DNA of 64,000 nucleotides from RHLJ01 sp965212165. Its GTDB lineage: Bacteria > Bacteroidota > Rhodothermia > Balneolales > Balneolaceae. Position numbers and translations under genes: made by a program. Below, piece after piece: positions 1 to 8,042 of this stretch (the first letter of the stretch is position 1; each line of letters opens with the position of its first letter). Under the pieces are notes generated by a model. It saw only the letters and a list, made by a program, of their open reading frames with translations, was not told the origin of the DNA and ran no database searches. The stretch lies in NCBI GenBank assembly GCA_965212165.1, contig OZ243096.1, positions 2,294,001 to 2,358,000 on the forward strand, read 5' to 3'.

Positions 1-185
1 TCTTCTGCAATGCTAAGTGCAGCCAAAACCATTACAGTAGACTCCGGTTGTTTAACTAATTGAGTTCGGTAAGTTTGGAAGCGTTCATCTACATATTTGC
101 AGATTCTAACCATAGTTTCTTCTTCGTGATCTTCAACTTTAAGAGGGTAGGGTTTACCTAGAATATTTACTTTTATCGATTTCAT
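1..185 (-). CDS. zapA: cell division protein ZapA, C-terminus cut by window edge
   Basis: My own translation of the minus strand from an ATG at 185-183 gives about 61 residues, beginning MKSIKVNILGKPYPLKVED and containing KYVDERFQTYR and VMVLAALSIAEE. This is the N-terminal pattern of ZapA, the small FtsZ-ring-associated protein that cross-links FtsZ filaments at midcell. The reading frame stays open to base 1, so the C-terminal coiled coil lies outside the window. The start ATG overlaps the TGA stop of the preceding coiled-coil gene by 4 bases (ATGA), which indicates translational coupling. The family call is clear; the length and C-terminal part cannot be judged. Confidence 0.85.
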   Translation of the reverse strand, partial: MKSIKVNILGKPYPLKVEDHEEETMVRICKYVDERFQTYRTQLVKQPESTVMVLAALSIAE

Positions 186-436
186 GAATGTGAATTTAGA
201 TGATTATCGATTTTACTGACTAGACCTTGAACATGTTGACGAAGAGCTAATCGTTCAGACTCACTGATTGCAGAGAAGATATCAGTCTGTTTTCCTCTTA
301 AATCTTCAATTTTAGAAACTAATTTAGAATTCTCTTTTTTTAAATCTCTGATTTCTTGCTTCAAGGAATCTACTTCCTCGTAAACATCACCCAGCAGTTC
401 TTTAAAGCGCTCGGTTTGTTGAGATACCTGATCCAT
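182..436 (-). CDS. small coiled-coil protein, ZapB-like, between pheT and zapA
   Basis: An 84-residue acidic and basic protein with no signal peptide. Residues about 5-60 form a continuous heptad-rich coiled coil (LKQEIRDLKKENSKLVSKIEDL), followed by a short helical tail. It has no catalytic motif. It sits 13 bases after pheT and overlaps zapA by 4 bases, so it is probably translated with both. Small coiled-coil proteins beside zapA are often ZapB-like or other divisome accessory proteins. That role is inferred from context and coiled-coil content only. An alternative is an unrelated structural coiled-coil protein. Confidence 0.8.
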   Translation of the reverse strand: MDQVSQQTERFKELLGDVYEEVDSLKQEIRDLKKENSKLVSKIEDLRGKQTDIFSAISESERLALRQHVQGLVSKIDNHLNSHS

Positions 437-449
437 ATTTCTTCACCTA

Positions 450-2858
450 TTATCCTCTAAGTTTAGCGGAGTACTGTTTCTCCAGAGTTTTTATAACTCT
501 GTTAATAATAGGTTCTACTTCTTTGATATTCAAGGTCTTGTTAGGATCAAGGAATTGTAGCCTAAAGGCAATACTTTTACTTCCTTTTCCAATACTTTCA
601 CCCTCAAAAACATCAAAAATTTCAATACTTTGAAGCGTTTTTCCTGTTTTGGATTTAATAGTCGCCATTAGATCACCTGCGCTAACAGAGCCATCTACTA
701 TTACAGCAAAGTCAAATTCGAATGCAGGAAATTTGGGTATGGATTTATATACTTGCTGAGGGATTTTTTTGAGAGCAGATTCAATTGCATTAACCGAAAG
801 TTCAGCTACAAATGCATCAGGTTCTATATCATATGTTTTTTTAAGGTTCTTTGATACTGACTTCAACTCCCCTAAAACAATATTCTTATATGAATACACT
901 AATGTACCTTCATCAACTACAGAAGAAATTCCATCAATCAATCCTAGCTTAGTAAATAATTCATTTAGCGAAGATTTTAGATCAAATAAGGAATAATTGA
1001 TTGGTTTAGATGACCAATGCTCAGTATTCTTTAATCCCGAAATGCCTACTAGTAAATGAGTTTGTTCTTTAATTCCTTTGTGAAAAGTCCAATCTTCACT
1101 TTGTTCAAACACATTCCCTAATTCGAAAAACCTAACTGAGCTAGCTTTACGATTAAAGTTATAAGCGGTAGCTTTTAAAAATCCATGTAGGAGAGAGGGT
1201 CTAAGAGTGGTCATATCCTTTGTGAGAGGATTTAAAGTTCCAATCATAGAATCCATTGATCCAAATTGCTCTGCTTCTTTTTCTGAAATTAAAGAATTTG
1301 TATAGATCTCTCTAAAACTAAGCTCAACAGCACTTTTCTTAAGCTTAGAAACTAATAATTCCCACTCAGAAAAAGTCTCAGTAGATACGAAAATCCCATG
1401 ATTAGGTGCTTCAATCTTGTTATAATCATATAAACGACCAACTTCTTCGATCAAATCAACTTCACGAACCAAATCTGGTCGGAACGTAGGTATACTGAAA
1501 GTTACTTGATTTTCATCTTTTGATAAAACTTCAAACTCAAGTCCATCAACAATATCGATGGCTTCATTAATTGTTAAAGTAGTACCAAGAAGTCTGTTTA
1601 AATAGCTTTTACGTAGAGTAAGTTCTACTGGATTTGTTTTTATTGGATGAATATCAATGATTTCATCATTTATTGTTGCTCCAGTAATTTCAGCTATTAA
1701 AATCGCAGCTCTATCGACAGCAATTGCTTGAATATTAGGATCTATTCCTCTTTCAAAGCGATAAGAAGCATCAGTTAGTAATGTTTGTGCTTTTGCAGTT
1801 TTACGAATGGTTCCGGGATCGAAGTATGCACTTTCTAATAATATATTTGTAGTAGAATCACTCACTTCAGAGTGAAGACCTCCCATAACACCAGCAATTG
1901 CTATTGGACCATTCGCATCACAAATAAATAGCGTACCAGGAGTACATTTTCTTTTAGTGTGATCTAAAGTCTCGAATTCAATTTCTTCTTTAAAATCCCT
2001 AATAATGATTTTATTTCCTTTGATTTCATCATAATCAAAAGCATGTAAAGGTTGACCAAGTTCATGCATTACATAATTTGTAACATCAACAACATTATTA
2101 ACGGGGCGTAATCCTAAAGCTAATAATCTATTTTTAAGCCAAGCTGGGGACTCTTTAACCTCCACGTTTTTGATCATCTTACCAACATAGCGTGGGCATT
2201 TCTCAGGACTTTCAATCACTATTGAAATATCATTGGAAGATTGCACTACATTAGGACTCAATTTAACAGCTGGCTTTTTCAATTCAATATTAAGTGCAGC
2301 TGATAAATCACGGGCCACACCTAAGTGACAAGTAGCATCGGGTCTATTAGGTGTAATTGCAATATCAATAATGGTATCTGTATTTAAATCAAATACTTGA
2401 TTAATTGGTGTACCAACTTTTAGATTTTCATCCAGTACCATGATCCCATCATGATCATTGCCAAGTCCGAGTTCATCCTCAGCACATATCATACCATTAG
2501 ATACTTCTCCACGAAGCTTAGCCTTTCTTAGAGTTAAAAAGCTTCCGTCATCAAGTTTGATAGGTAGGGTAGAGCCTACTTTTGCAACAGGTACTTTTTG
2601 TCCTGCAGCTACATTATTCGCTCCACAAACTATTTGAACTGTTTCATCACCAAGGTTTACTTGGCATAGTTTTAGGCGGTCTGCATTTGGGTGTTGTGTT
2701 GTTTCAAGAACTTCTCCAACAATAACTCCCTCAAGTTTACTTCCATATTCAATAATTTCTTCTTCTTCTAAACCTATTAGTGTAAGCTTATCAGCAGTTT
2801 CGGAAGGTGAGAGAGTAAGTTCTATAAATTCTTTAAGCCAGTTGTACGATACTTTCAT
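450..2858 (-). CDS. pheT: phenylalanine--tRNA ligase beta subunit
   Basis: This 802-residue protein has the full length of bacterial PheT. It pairs with PheS to form the cytosolic alpha2-beta2 enzyme that charges tRNA-Phe. Domains in order: an N-terminal region, an EMAP/OB-like tRNA-binding domain (about 40-150, GVIVGEVLETTQHPNADRL), the B3/B4 editing domain (about 215-390, with NVVDVTNYVMHELGQPLHAFD), the B5 DNA-binding-like fold (about 405-475), a catalytic-like core, and the C-terminal FDX-ACB anticodon-binding domain (about 710-800, KFPAFEFDFAVIVD). It starts 18 bases after pheS and is followed closely by the coiled-coil gene and zapA. Confidence 0.98.
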   Translation of the reverse strand: MKVSYNWLKEFIELTLSPSETADKLTLIGLEEEEIIEYGSKLEGVIVGEVLETTQHPNADRLKLCQVNLGDETVQIVCGANNVAAGQKVPVAKVGSTLPIKLDDGSFLTLRKAKLRGEVSNGMICAEDELGLGNDHDGIMVLDENLKVGTPINQVFDLNTDTIIDIAITPNRPDATCHLGVARDLSAALNIELKKPAVKLSPNVVQSSNDISIVIESPEKCPRYVGKMIKNVEVKESPAWLKNRLLALGLRPVNNVVDVTNYVMHELGQPLHAFDYDEIKGNKIIIRDFKEEIEFETLDHTKRKCTPGTLFICDANGPIAIAGVMGGLHSEVSDSTTNILLESAYFDPGTIRKTAKAQTLLTDASYRFERGIDPNIQAIAVDRAAILIAEITGATINDEIIDIHPIKTNPVELTLRKSYLNRLLGTTLTINEAIDIVDGLEFEVLSKDENQVTFSIPTFRPDLVREVDLIEEVGRLYDYNKIEAPNHGIFVSTETFSEWELLVSKLKKSAVELSFREIYTNSLISEKEAEQFGSMDSMIGTLNPLTKDMTTLRPSLLHGFLKATAYNFNRKASSVRFFELGNVFEQSEDWTFHKGIKEQTHLLVGISGLKNTEHWSSKPINYSLFDLKSSLNELFTKLGLIDGISSVVDEGTLVYSYKNIVLGELKSVSKNLKKTYDIEPDAFVAELSVNAIESALKKIPQQVYKSIPKFPAFEFDFAVIVDGSVSAGDLMATIKSKTGKTLQSIEIFDVFEGESIGKGSKSIAFRLQFLDPNKTLNIKEVEPIINRVIKTLEKQYSAKLRG

Positions 2859-2876
2859 AGATGTGTAAAAATGGTC

Positions 2877-3884
2877 TTAATTAAACTGTTCTAAAAAACG
2901 AATATCATTTTCGTAAAAGGTACGGATATCATCAATTCCGTATTTCAAAATTGCAATACGCTCTACACCCATTCCCCAAGCAAATCCTGTATATTTTTCT
3001 GGATCTACACCAGCTGAAATAAATACATTTGGATCAACCATACCTGAGCCAAGAATTTCAAGCCATTTACCATCTTTTTCTGAACCCCACCATATATCCA
3101 TTTCTAAGCTTGGTTCAGTAAAAGGGAAGAAACCTGGTCTAAGGCGATATTTCACATCACTTCCGTACATAAGCTTTACAAAAGTGATAAGTGTTTCTTT
3201 CAAATCAGCAACACTAACATTTTCATCAATATATAAAGCTTCAACTTGATGAAATAAAAAATATGATTTAGGTGACACAGCTTCATTACGATAAACCCGA
3301 CCTGGCATTATAGATCGTATAGGTGGTTTTGTGTTTTCCATTAATCTGATTTGAACTGGAGATGTATGTGTTCTAAGTACTAAATCTGAAATATCTGGAT
3401 CGTCACTTTTTCGTACGAAGAAAGTGTCCTGTTCATCTCTAGCTGGGTGATTGGGAGGAAAATTTAGAGCCGTAAAGTTATGAAAATCATCTTCAACTTC
3501 TGGTCCATCAGCTATAGTAAATCCAAGTCTGTAAAAAATTTGCTTCATCTCTTCCAAAGTTTTGGTAAGAGGATGAAGGGATCCAATAGGAGTAGTAGGG
3601 GCTGTAAGTGTTATATCATCTAGTGCACTGGCAGAACTTTGAACAGAACTCTCAAGATTTAGTTTAGCTTCATCAAATCTCTTTTGAGCAAGTTGTTTTA
3701 CTTCGTTCATCTCTTTTCCAATAGAAGCTCGTTCTTCTTTTGGAACGGAACCAAGATTTTTGAACATCGATTGAACGCTACCATTTCTAGATAGAAACTC
3801 TAATCGAAAATCTTCAAGTTCTTTTTGATTAGTTATTGTTTGAGTAGCAATTTCTTTCTTTAAAGCAATTATGTCGTCAATCAT
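2877..3884 (-). CDS. pheS: phenylalanine--tRNA ligase alpha subunit
   Basis: Catalytic subunit of phenylalanyl-tRNA synthetase; it activates Phe with ATP and transfers it to tRNA-Phe. Class II motifs are visible: FTEPSLEMDIWW (motif 2 region) and GFAWGMGVERIAILKYGIDD (motif 3). The N-terminal coiled-coil arm, LKKEIATQ through EAKLNLESS, is also present. I place the start at the ATG at 3884 (MIDDIIALKKEI), giving 335 residues and matching the usual PheS beginning. A longer frame back to a TTG at 3920 adds 12 atypical residues, and that TTG lies in the T-tract of the terminator after rplT. It is followed by pheT after 18 bases. Confidence 0.96.
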   Translation of the reverse strand: MIDDIIALKKEIATQTITNQKELEDFRLEFLSRNGSVQSMFKNLGSVPKEERASIGKEMNEVKQLAQKRFDEAKLNLESSVQSSASALDDITLTAPTTPIGSLHPLTKTLEEMKQIFYRLGFTIADGPEVEDDFHNFTALNFPPNHPARDEQDTFFVRKSDDPDISDLVLRTHTSPVQIRLMENTKPPIRSIMPGRVYRNEAVSPKSYFLFHQVEALYIDENVSVADLKETLITFVKLMYGSDVKYRLRPGFFPFTEPSLEMDIWWGSEKDGKWLEILGSGMVDPNVFISAGVDPEKYTGFAWGMGVERIAILKYGIDDIRTFYENDIRFLEQFN

Positions 3885-3920
3885 GGGATGAAATAAATTC
3901 ACATCAAAGTTAGGGTGCAA

Positions 3921-3963
3921 AAATAAAAAAACCGGTAAACCTTACATATCGAAGATTTACCGG
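3921..3963 (-). terminator. intrinsic terminator after rplT
   Basis: Bases 3932-3939 (ccggtaaa) and 3956-3963 (tttaccgg) form a perfect 8-bp stem with a 16-base loop. On the minus strand the stem is followed by TTTTTTTATTTTT. This is the shape of a Rho-independent terminator or attenuator between rplT and pheS. It suggests that pheST is expressed at least partly separately from the thrS-infC-rpmI-rplT operon. Confidence 0.75.
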
Positions 3964-3986
3964 CTTGGTAAATAGCAAGTTCGCGT

Positions 3987-4334
3987 TTAAGCGTGGGCTT
4001 CCTTCACAATGGCAGCAAACGTCTCTGCATCATGAACTGCTAGTTCGGCAAGTACCTTACGGTTAATCTCCATATTCTTAGTTGTCATCGCATTGATGAG
4101 TCTAGAATATGTAGTTCCGTTTAGGCGTGCTGCCGCGTTAATTCTAACAATCCATAATCTTCGAAAAACACGTTTACGATTCTTTCTATCACGATATTGG
4201 TACTGAAGACCTTTTTCTACCGCATTTTTTGCAATCGTAAAAACATTTTTTCGCTTGCCCCAGTAACCTTTCGCTTGATCAAGGATCTTTTTGCGACGGC
4301 GACGGGAAGCCACTAAATTTAGTGATCGTGGCAT
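3987..4334 (-). CDS. rplT: 50S ribosomal protein L20
   Basis: A 115-residue, very basic protein beginning MPRSLNLVASRRRRKKILDQAKGYWGKRKN, a hallmark of L20. This protein binds 23S rRNA early in large-subunit assembly. The C-terminal globular part is complete (RINAAARLNGTTYSRL). It follows rpmI by 19 bases in the conserved infC-rpmI-rplT order and ends before a hairpin terminator. In other bacteria L20 represses its own operon by binding the leader mRNA; I see only a small hairpin upstream of rpmI that might take part in that. Confidence 0.98.
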   Translation of the reverse strand: MPRSLNLVASRRRRKKILDQAKGYWGKRKNVFTIAKNAVEKGLQYQYRDRKNRKRVFRRLWIVRINAAARLNGTTYSRLINAMTTKNMEINRKVLAELAVHDAETFAAIVKEAHA

Positions 4335-4353
4335 TTTGTCTTAGATTAAATGA

Positions 4354-4554
4354 TTAAAATTTGTAAGGGATTAATGCTTTTACACGTGGTGTATCAGCAT
4401 CAGTAACTAAAGTACTTTTAGTTAATCCTCGTTTAGTTTTACTGCTCTTTTTAGTAAGAATATGGCTCTTAAAAGCTTTTTTACGTTTAATTTTACCTGA
4501 ACCGGTAACCTTAAAACGCTTTTTAGCACCACTATTACTTTTCATTTTTGGCAT
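4354..4554 (-). CDS. rpmI: 50S ribosomal protein L35
   Basis: A 66-residue, Lys-rich protein beginning MPKMKSNSGAKKRFKVTGSGKIKRKKAF, the signature of L35, a small late-assembly protein of the large ribosomal subunit. The family normally has 60-68 residues. It lies between infC (76 bases upstream) and rplT (19 bases downstream), the almost universal order for these genes. Confidence 0.98.
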   Translation of the reverse strand: MPKMKSNSGAKKRFKVTGSGKIKRKKAFKSHILTKKSSKTKRGLTKSTLVTDADTPRVKALIPYKF

Positions 4555-4593
4555 TTGAAATCCACTTGCTTTGTGAAAAATTAAAGACCGAAA

Positions 4594-4613
4594 AGATACG
4601 TATTAAAGTATCT
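4594..4613 (-). promoter_or_regulatory. hairpin in the infC-rpmI leader
   Basis: A 6-bp inverted repeat, agatac at 4594-4599 and gtatct at 4608-4613, with an 8-base loop, lies in the 76-base gap before rpmI. On the minus strand it is followed by TTTTCGG. It could be a weak attenuator, an mRNA processing site or part of an L20/L35 autoregulatory leader. The assignment rests on position only. Confidence 0.3.
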
Positions 4614-4630
4614 CTAAGCAATGATTATGA

Positions 4631-5167
4631 TTATTTAATCGGAGTTAAAATCATAATCATTCTACGGCCTTCCATATTTGGCTTTGACTCTATCTTACAA
4701 ATGTCTTCTAGACTTTTTGCTAGCTTTAAAAGAAGGAGCTCACCTTTTTCAGTATATAGCATATCACGACCTCTAAACTGAACTGTAGCTTTTAATTTAT
4801 CTCCACCTTCTAGGAATTCTCTAGCGTGGCGAGTTTTAAATTCAAGATCATGATCATCAGTATTAGGTCTAAAGCGAAGCTCTTTTACAGTAATTGTATG
4901 CTGTTTCTTTTTAGCTTCCTTTTCCTTTTTCTTCTTCTCATATACATACTTACCATAATCTATGATCTTACAAACTGGTGGAACGCCATCAGCCGCAATT
5001 TCTACTAAATCTAAATTGTATGATTCAGCAAGTTGTAAGGCTCGATCAGAGCTAGTGATTTCATGGCCGCCATCAGGTTTAATTACCCGAACTTGTGCAG
5101 CTCTAATTTCTTCATTTAATCTTGGTCTGTCTTCTTTAACAGGTCCTCGAAAATTATTTCTTGCGAT
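4631..5167 (-). CDS. infC: translation initiation factor IF-3, non-AUG (AUC) start
   Basis: My own translation gives 178 residues. The N domain contains RLNEEIRAAQVRVIKPDGG and ALQLAESYNLDLVEIAADGVPPVCKIIDYGKY. A basic linker follows, and then a C domain ending in PNMEGRRMIMILTPIK, all diagnostic of IF-3, which selects initiator tRNA and start codons on the 30S subunit. The frame contains no ATG, GTG or TTG that would give a full N domain. An in-frame TAA lies at 5185-5183. The plausible starts are ATC at 5167 (then ARNNFRGP) or ATC at 5173. ACGAGGA just upstream is a Shine-Dalgarno-like sequence. Rare AUU/AUC starts are a known autoregulatory feature of infC. The gene sits between thrS and rpmI. 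Confidence 0.95.
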   Translation of the reverse strand: MARNNFRGPVKEDRPRLNEEIRAAQVRVIKPDGGHEITSSDRALQLAESYNLDLVEIAADGVPPVCKIIDYGKYVYEKKKKEKEAKKKQHTITVKELRFRPNTDDHDLEFKTRHAREFLEGGDKLKATVQFRGRDMLYTEKGELLLLKLAKSLEDICKIESKPNMEGRRMIMILTPIK

Positions 5168-5186
5168 AGTGATCCTCGTTTTTTAG

Positions 5187-7130
5187 TTAATCTTCCGGTA
5201 ACTGCTTTTCAGCAATTTCTATATTTAGTTGTGAAAGAAAATCAGAAAATTTGAAAGTTCCAATATCTCCCTTTTTATGTCTTCTAACTGATACTGTATC
5301 AGCTTCAAGTTCTTTTGCTCCAATTATAAGCATATATGGAGTCTTACTAGTTTCAGCATCACGAATTTTACCACCAATTTGTTCACTTCTATCATCAACA
5401 GATAGACGAACACCAATTTTGCGTAGTTGCTCAGCACATTTATGAGCATATTCATTTTGTCCATCAGAAATTGGTAGTATACGTACCTGTTCTGGCGAAA
5501 GCCAAACAGGAAAATCTCCTGCAAAATGCTCAATCAAGATGCTTGTAAAACGTTCCATTGATCCAAATGGAGCACGATGTATAATAACTGGACGATGTTT
5601 TTCATTATCAGATCCGATATAGGTTAAATCAAATCGTTCTGGCATCACATAGTCAACTTGTACAGTTCCAAGTTGCCACTTTCTACCAATAGCATCTCTA
5701 ATAATAAAGTCAATTTTTGGACCGTAAAAGCTAGCTTCACCAGGAGCAATAAAATAATCAAGCTCCATTTCGTCAGCGACTTCTTGAATTTCTTGTTGAG
5801 CTCTTTCCCAATATTCTGAGCTTCCACCATATTTTGAATCATTATCATCACGATATGAAAGTCGTATATCAACTGGCATCCCGAAAGTATTGAATACAAA
5901 CTGAGTCAATTCAATAGTATTCTTGATCTCATCCTTAAGTTGATCGTGTGTACAGTAAATATGGGCATCATCTTGAGTAAATCCTCTAACTCTAGATAAT
6001 CCACTTAATTCACCCGATTGTTCATACCGGTAAACGGTTCCAAATTCAGCAAGGCGATATGGAAGATCTCGGTAACTTCTTAAGTCGGATGAATAAATTC
6101 TATGATGATGAGGACAGTTCATGGGTTTAAGCATGTATTCTTCATCATCAACTTCAATCGGATTGTATTGAGAATCTTGATAATATGGGTAATGACCAGA
6201 TGTTTTATACAACTCTAGATTACCAATATGAGGAGTTATTACTTCTTTGTAACCTCTCTTAGTCTGCTCATTTCTTAAAAAAGCTTCAAGAGTTCTTCTT
6301 AGTACAGTACCGTTTGGAAGCCAAAGTGGGAGTCCACTCCCAACCATACTGTCAATCATATAAATACCTAACTCTTTCCCAAGTTTACGGTGATCTCTAC
6401 GTTTTGCTTCTTCAATATTGTGAAGATGCTCATCTAGTAATTTTTGCTTAGGGAAAGTAACGCCATAGATACGAGTTAGCTGCTTACTATTAACATCACC
6501 ACGCCAGTAAGCACCAGCTAAATTTGTAAGCTTAATTGCTTTAACTATTCCAGAATTTGGAATATGAGGACCTCGACATAAATCAGTAAAATTTCCTTGG
6601 GTATAGAAAGTGATATTCCCATCTTCTAGACCATCTATTAAATCTACTTTATATTCATTTCCTCGGTTTTTATAAAACTCGAGTGCATCACTTTTAGTAA
6701 TCTCACGTCGATTGAATGTGGTCTTATTTCTTGCAACTTCCAGAAACTTTTTTTCAATTTTTTCTAAGTCTTCTTGGGTTATCTGGGTATCACCAAAATC
6801 AATGTCGTAATAGAATCCAGTTTCGATAGGGGGGCCAATTCCAAACTTAGCATCTGGATAAAGTTCTTGAACAGCTTCTGCTAACAAATGAGCAGATGAA
6901 TGCCAGAAAGTATATTTCCCATCTTCAGTATCCCAAGTATTAATAGAAATAGTAGCGTCTAAGCTTATAGAACGGCTTAAATCCCAAATTTCTCCATTCA
7001 CAGTAATACTTAAAGCTACTCGAGCTAACCCGGCTGAAATTGATTCTGCAATTTGTAATCCAGTAATACCTGCCTCATAATCCCTTTTATTTCCATCGGG
7101 CAGGGTAATAGTAATACGATCGTCTGACAT
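5187..7130 (-). CDS. thrS: threonine--tRNA ligase
   Basis: A 647-residue, full-length class II synthetase that charges tRNA-Thr in the cytosol. Domains: N-terminal TGS (about 1-62), the second editing domain with HSSAHLLAEAVQELYP (HxxxH type) and later CRGPHIP, the catalytic core with zinc-binding MNCPHH near residue 336 and GELSGLSRVRGFTQDDAH (motif 2), and the C-terminal anticodon-binding domain (VRILPISDGQNEYA onwards). It is the first gene of the thrS-infC-rpmI-rplT operon. The 274 bases upstream, up to the tRNA gene, must hold its promoter. Confidence 0.98.
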   Translation of the reverse strand: MSDDRITITLPDGNKRDYEAGITGLQIAESISAGLARVALSITVNGEIWDLSRSISLDATISINTWDTEDGKYTFWHSSAHLLAEAVQELYPDAKFGIGPPIETGFYYDIDFGDTQITQEDLEKIEKKFLEVARNKTTFNRREITKSDALEFYKNRGNEYKVDLIDGLEDGNITFYTQGNFTDLCRGPHIPNSGIVKAIKLTNLAGAYWRGDVNSKQLTRIYGVTFPKQKLLDEHLHNIEEAKRRDHRKLGKELGIYMIDSMVGSGLPLWLPNGTVLRRTLEAFLRNEQTKRGYKEVITPHIGNLELYKTSGHYPYYQDSQYNPIEVDDEEYMLKPMNCPHHHRIYSSDLRSYRDLPYRLAEFGTVYRYEQSGELSGLSRVRGFTQDDAHIYCTHDQLKDEIKNTIELTQFVFNTFGMPVDIRLSYRDDNDSKYGGSSEYWERAQQEIQEVADEMELDYFIAPGEASFYGPKIDFIIRDAIGRKWQLGTVQVDYVMPERFDLTYIGSDNEKHRPVIIHRAPFGSMERFTSILIEHFAGDFPVWLSPEQVRILPISDGQNEYAHKCAEQLRKIGVRLSVDDRSEQIGGKIRDAETSKTPYMLIIGAKELEADTVSVRRHKKGDIGTFKFSDFLSQLNIEIAEKQLPED

Positions 7131-7361
7131 TAATTATTTATAAAAAGCTTTCTAATGAAGTAAAGAAGATAAGAAAAATAGAAAACAGGCACATTTTTTA
7201 AGAAATTTTATTTAGTTCGTTATTTATTTGTCCTAATTAACTGCTAAACAGTAGAATTTCTTGTTTGGTTTAGCTTGAATCAGATCGTGCAAGATTAATA
7301 AAATGATAAGAAGTTATACTTAATAATTGCTGAAAAGAGTCCATTTATATAGAAGCATAAA
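7131..7361. other. AT-rich gap upstream of thrS
   Basis: About 230 bases of AT-rich sequence between the thrS start and the tRNA-Val terminator. It should contain the thrS promoter and leader. I see no open reading frame of note, no leader peptide, no T-box-like conserved element and no second RNA gene. Confidence 0.5.
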
Positions 7362-7400
7362 ATTAAAAACCCTATGTAAATAAATATCTTACATAGGGTT
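7362..7400 (-). terminator. terminator after tRNA-Val
   Basis: Bases 7368-7379 (aaccctatgtaa) and 7389-7400 (ttacatagggtt) form a perfect 12-bp stem with a 9-base loop. On the minus strand the stem runs into TTTTAATTTTAT. It lies 5 bases beyond the tRNA 3' end and is a good intrinsic terminator. Confidence 0.8.
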
Positions 7401-7404
7401 AGTG

Positions 7405-7478
7405 TGCGTCCTACTGGATTCGAACCAGTGACCCCCACAATGTCAATGTGATACTCTAACCAACTGAGCTAAGGACGC
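7405..7478 (-). tRNA. tRNA-Val (anticodon GAC)
   Basis: Read on the minus strand, 74 bases fold as a standard tRNA. The 7-bp acceptor stem is GCGTCCT/AGGACGC, and the D arm contains AGCTCAGTTGGTTAGAG. The anticodon stem TCACA/TGTGG encloses the loop TTGACAT, so the anticodon is GAC (valine). The T arm has GGTTCGAATCC. The discriminator base is A, and CCA is not encoded (ACAC follows). The tRNA is intact, and no integrase or direct repeat next to it suggests use as an attachment site. Confidence 0.97.
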
Positions 7479-7548
7479 GTATCTACAAAAGATACATAAG
7501 AACTTACAAATACATCAATCTTTCTTTTTTAGGCAGTTATCAAATCCG

Positions 7549-7558
7549 TATCTTTTGC
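7549..7558 (+). promoter_or_regulatory. possible promoter -7 box of nusB
   Basis: TATCTTTTGC lies 20 bases before the nusB ATG and resembles the Bacteroidota-type -7 element TAnnTTTG. A T-rich stretch about 18 bases further upstream could serve as the -33 region, but it has no clear TTG. A similar TTTCTTTTGC lies before the phosphoesterase gene at 18287. This is pattern matching only. Confidence 0.3.
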
Positions 7559-7577
7559 GCTAATCAAAAAGCAAGAC

Positions 7578-8042
7578 ATGATCAATCGTCGCCTCGTTCG
7601 CGAAACCGTTCTACAATCCATTTACGCCTATAAGCAAAGTGGGGATTCTATTCAGCATATTGCTGATTCTATTATTAAGGATACACTAAGTAAAGAGAAA
7701 GAAGCTCGGAGATTTGCAGAAAAGTTATTTTTTCGAACTATAGAAAATGAAAGTGAATTTAATGAGATAATTACTTCTCATATTCAGAATTGGGATATCA
7801 ATCGTTTGGCAATGATTGATTTAATAGTGCTTAAAATGGCACTTTGCGAATTTATTTTCTTTGAAGAAATTCCTACCAAAGTAACCATCAATGAAGCAAT
7901 TGAGATTGTAAAAAAATATTCTACTGCAAAATCTGGTCGTTTCGTGAACGGAATTCTTGACGCTTCGCTTTTAGAACTCAACAAGAATAATAAAATTAAA
8001 AAATCTGGAAGAGGTTTGATCGAAAGATCTACTGAAAAATGA
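7578..8042 (+). CDS. nusB: transcription antitermination factor NusB
   Basis: A 154-residue, all-helical protein with the NusB pattern: NRRLVRETVLQSIYAYKQ at the start, WDINRLAMIDLIVLKMALCEF in the middle, and IPTKVTINEAIEIVKKYSTAKSGRFVNGILD near the end. NusB binds boxA RNA with NusE (S10) and supports rRNA transcription antitermination. The length is normal. The stop overlaps the start of the following phosphatase gene by 4 bases (ATGA), so the two are probably co-translated. Confidence 0.95.
   Translation: MINRRLVRETVLQSIYAYKQSGDSIQHIADSIIKDTLSKEKEARRFAEKLFFRTIENESEFNEIITSHIQNWDINRLAMIDLIVLKMALCEFIFFEEIPTKVTINEAIEIVKKYSTAKSGRFVNGILDASLLELNKNNKIKKSGRGLIERSTEK

Noticed and set aside
4548..5186. 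Plus-strand open frames opposite infC
   Set aside because: They lie over the clear IF-3 frame on the minus strand and have no recognisable domain; they exist only because infC has a rare start.
7131..7361. T-box or leader peptide before thrS
   Set aside because: I found no T-box-like conserved element or run of Thr codons in a small frame.
7405..7478. tRNA-Val as an integration site
   Set aside because: No integrase, no direct repeat of the tRNA 3' end and only ordinary housekeeping genes on both sides.
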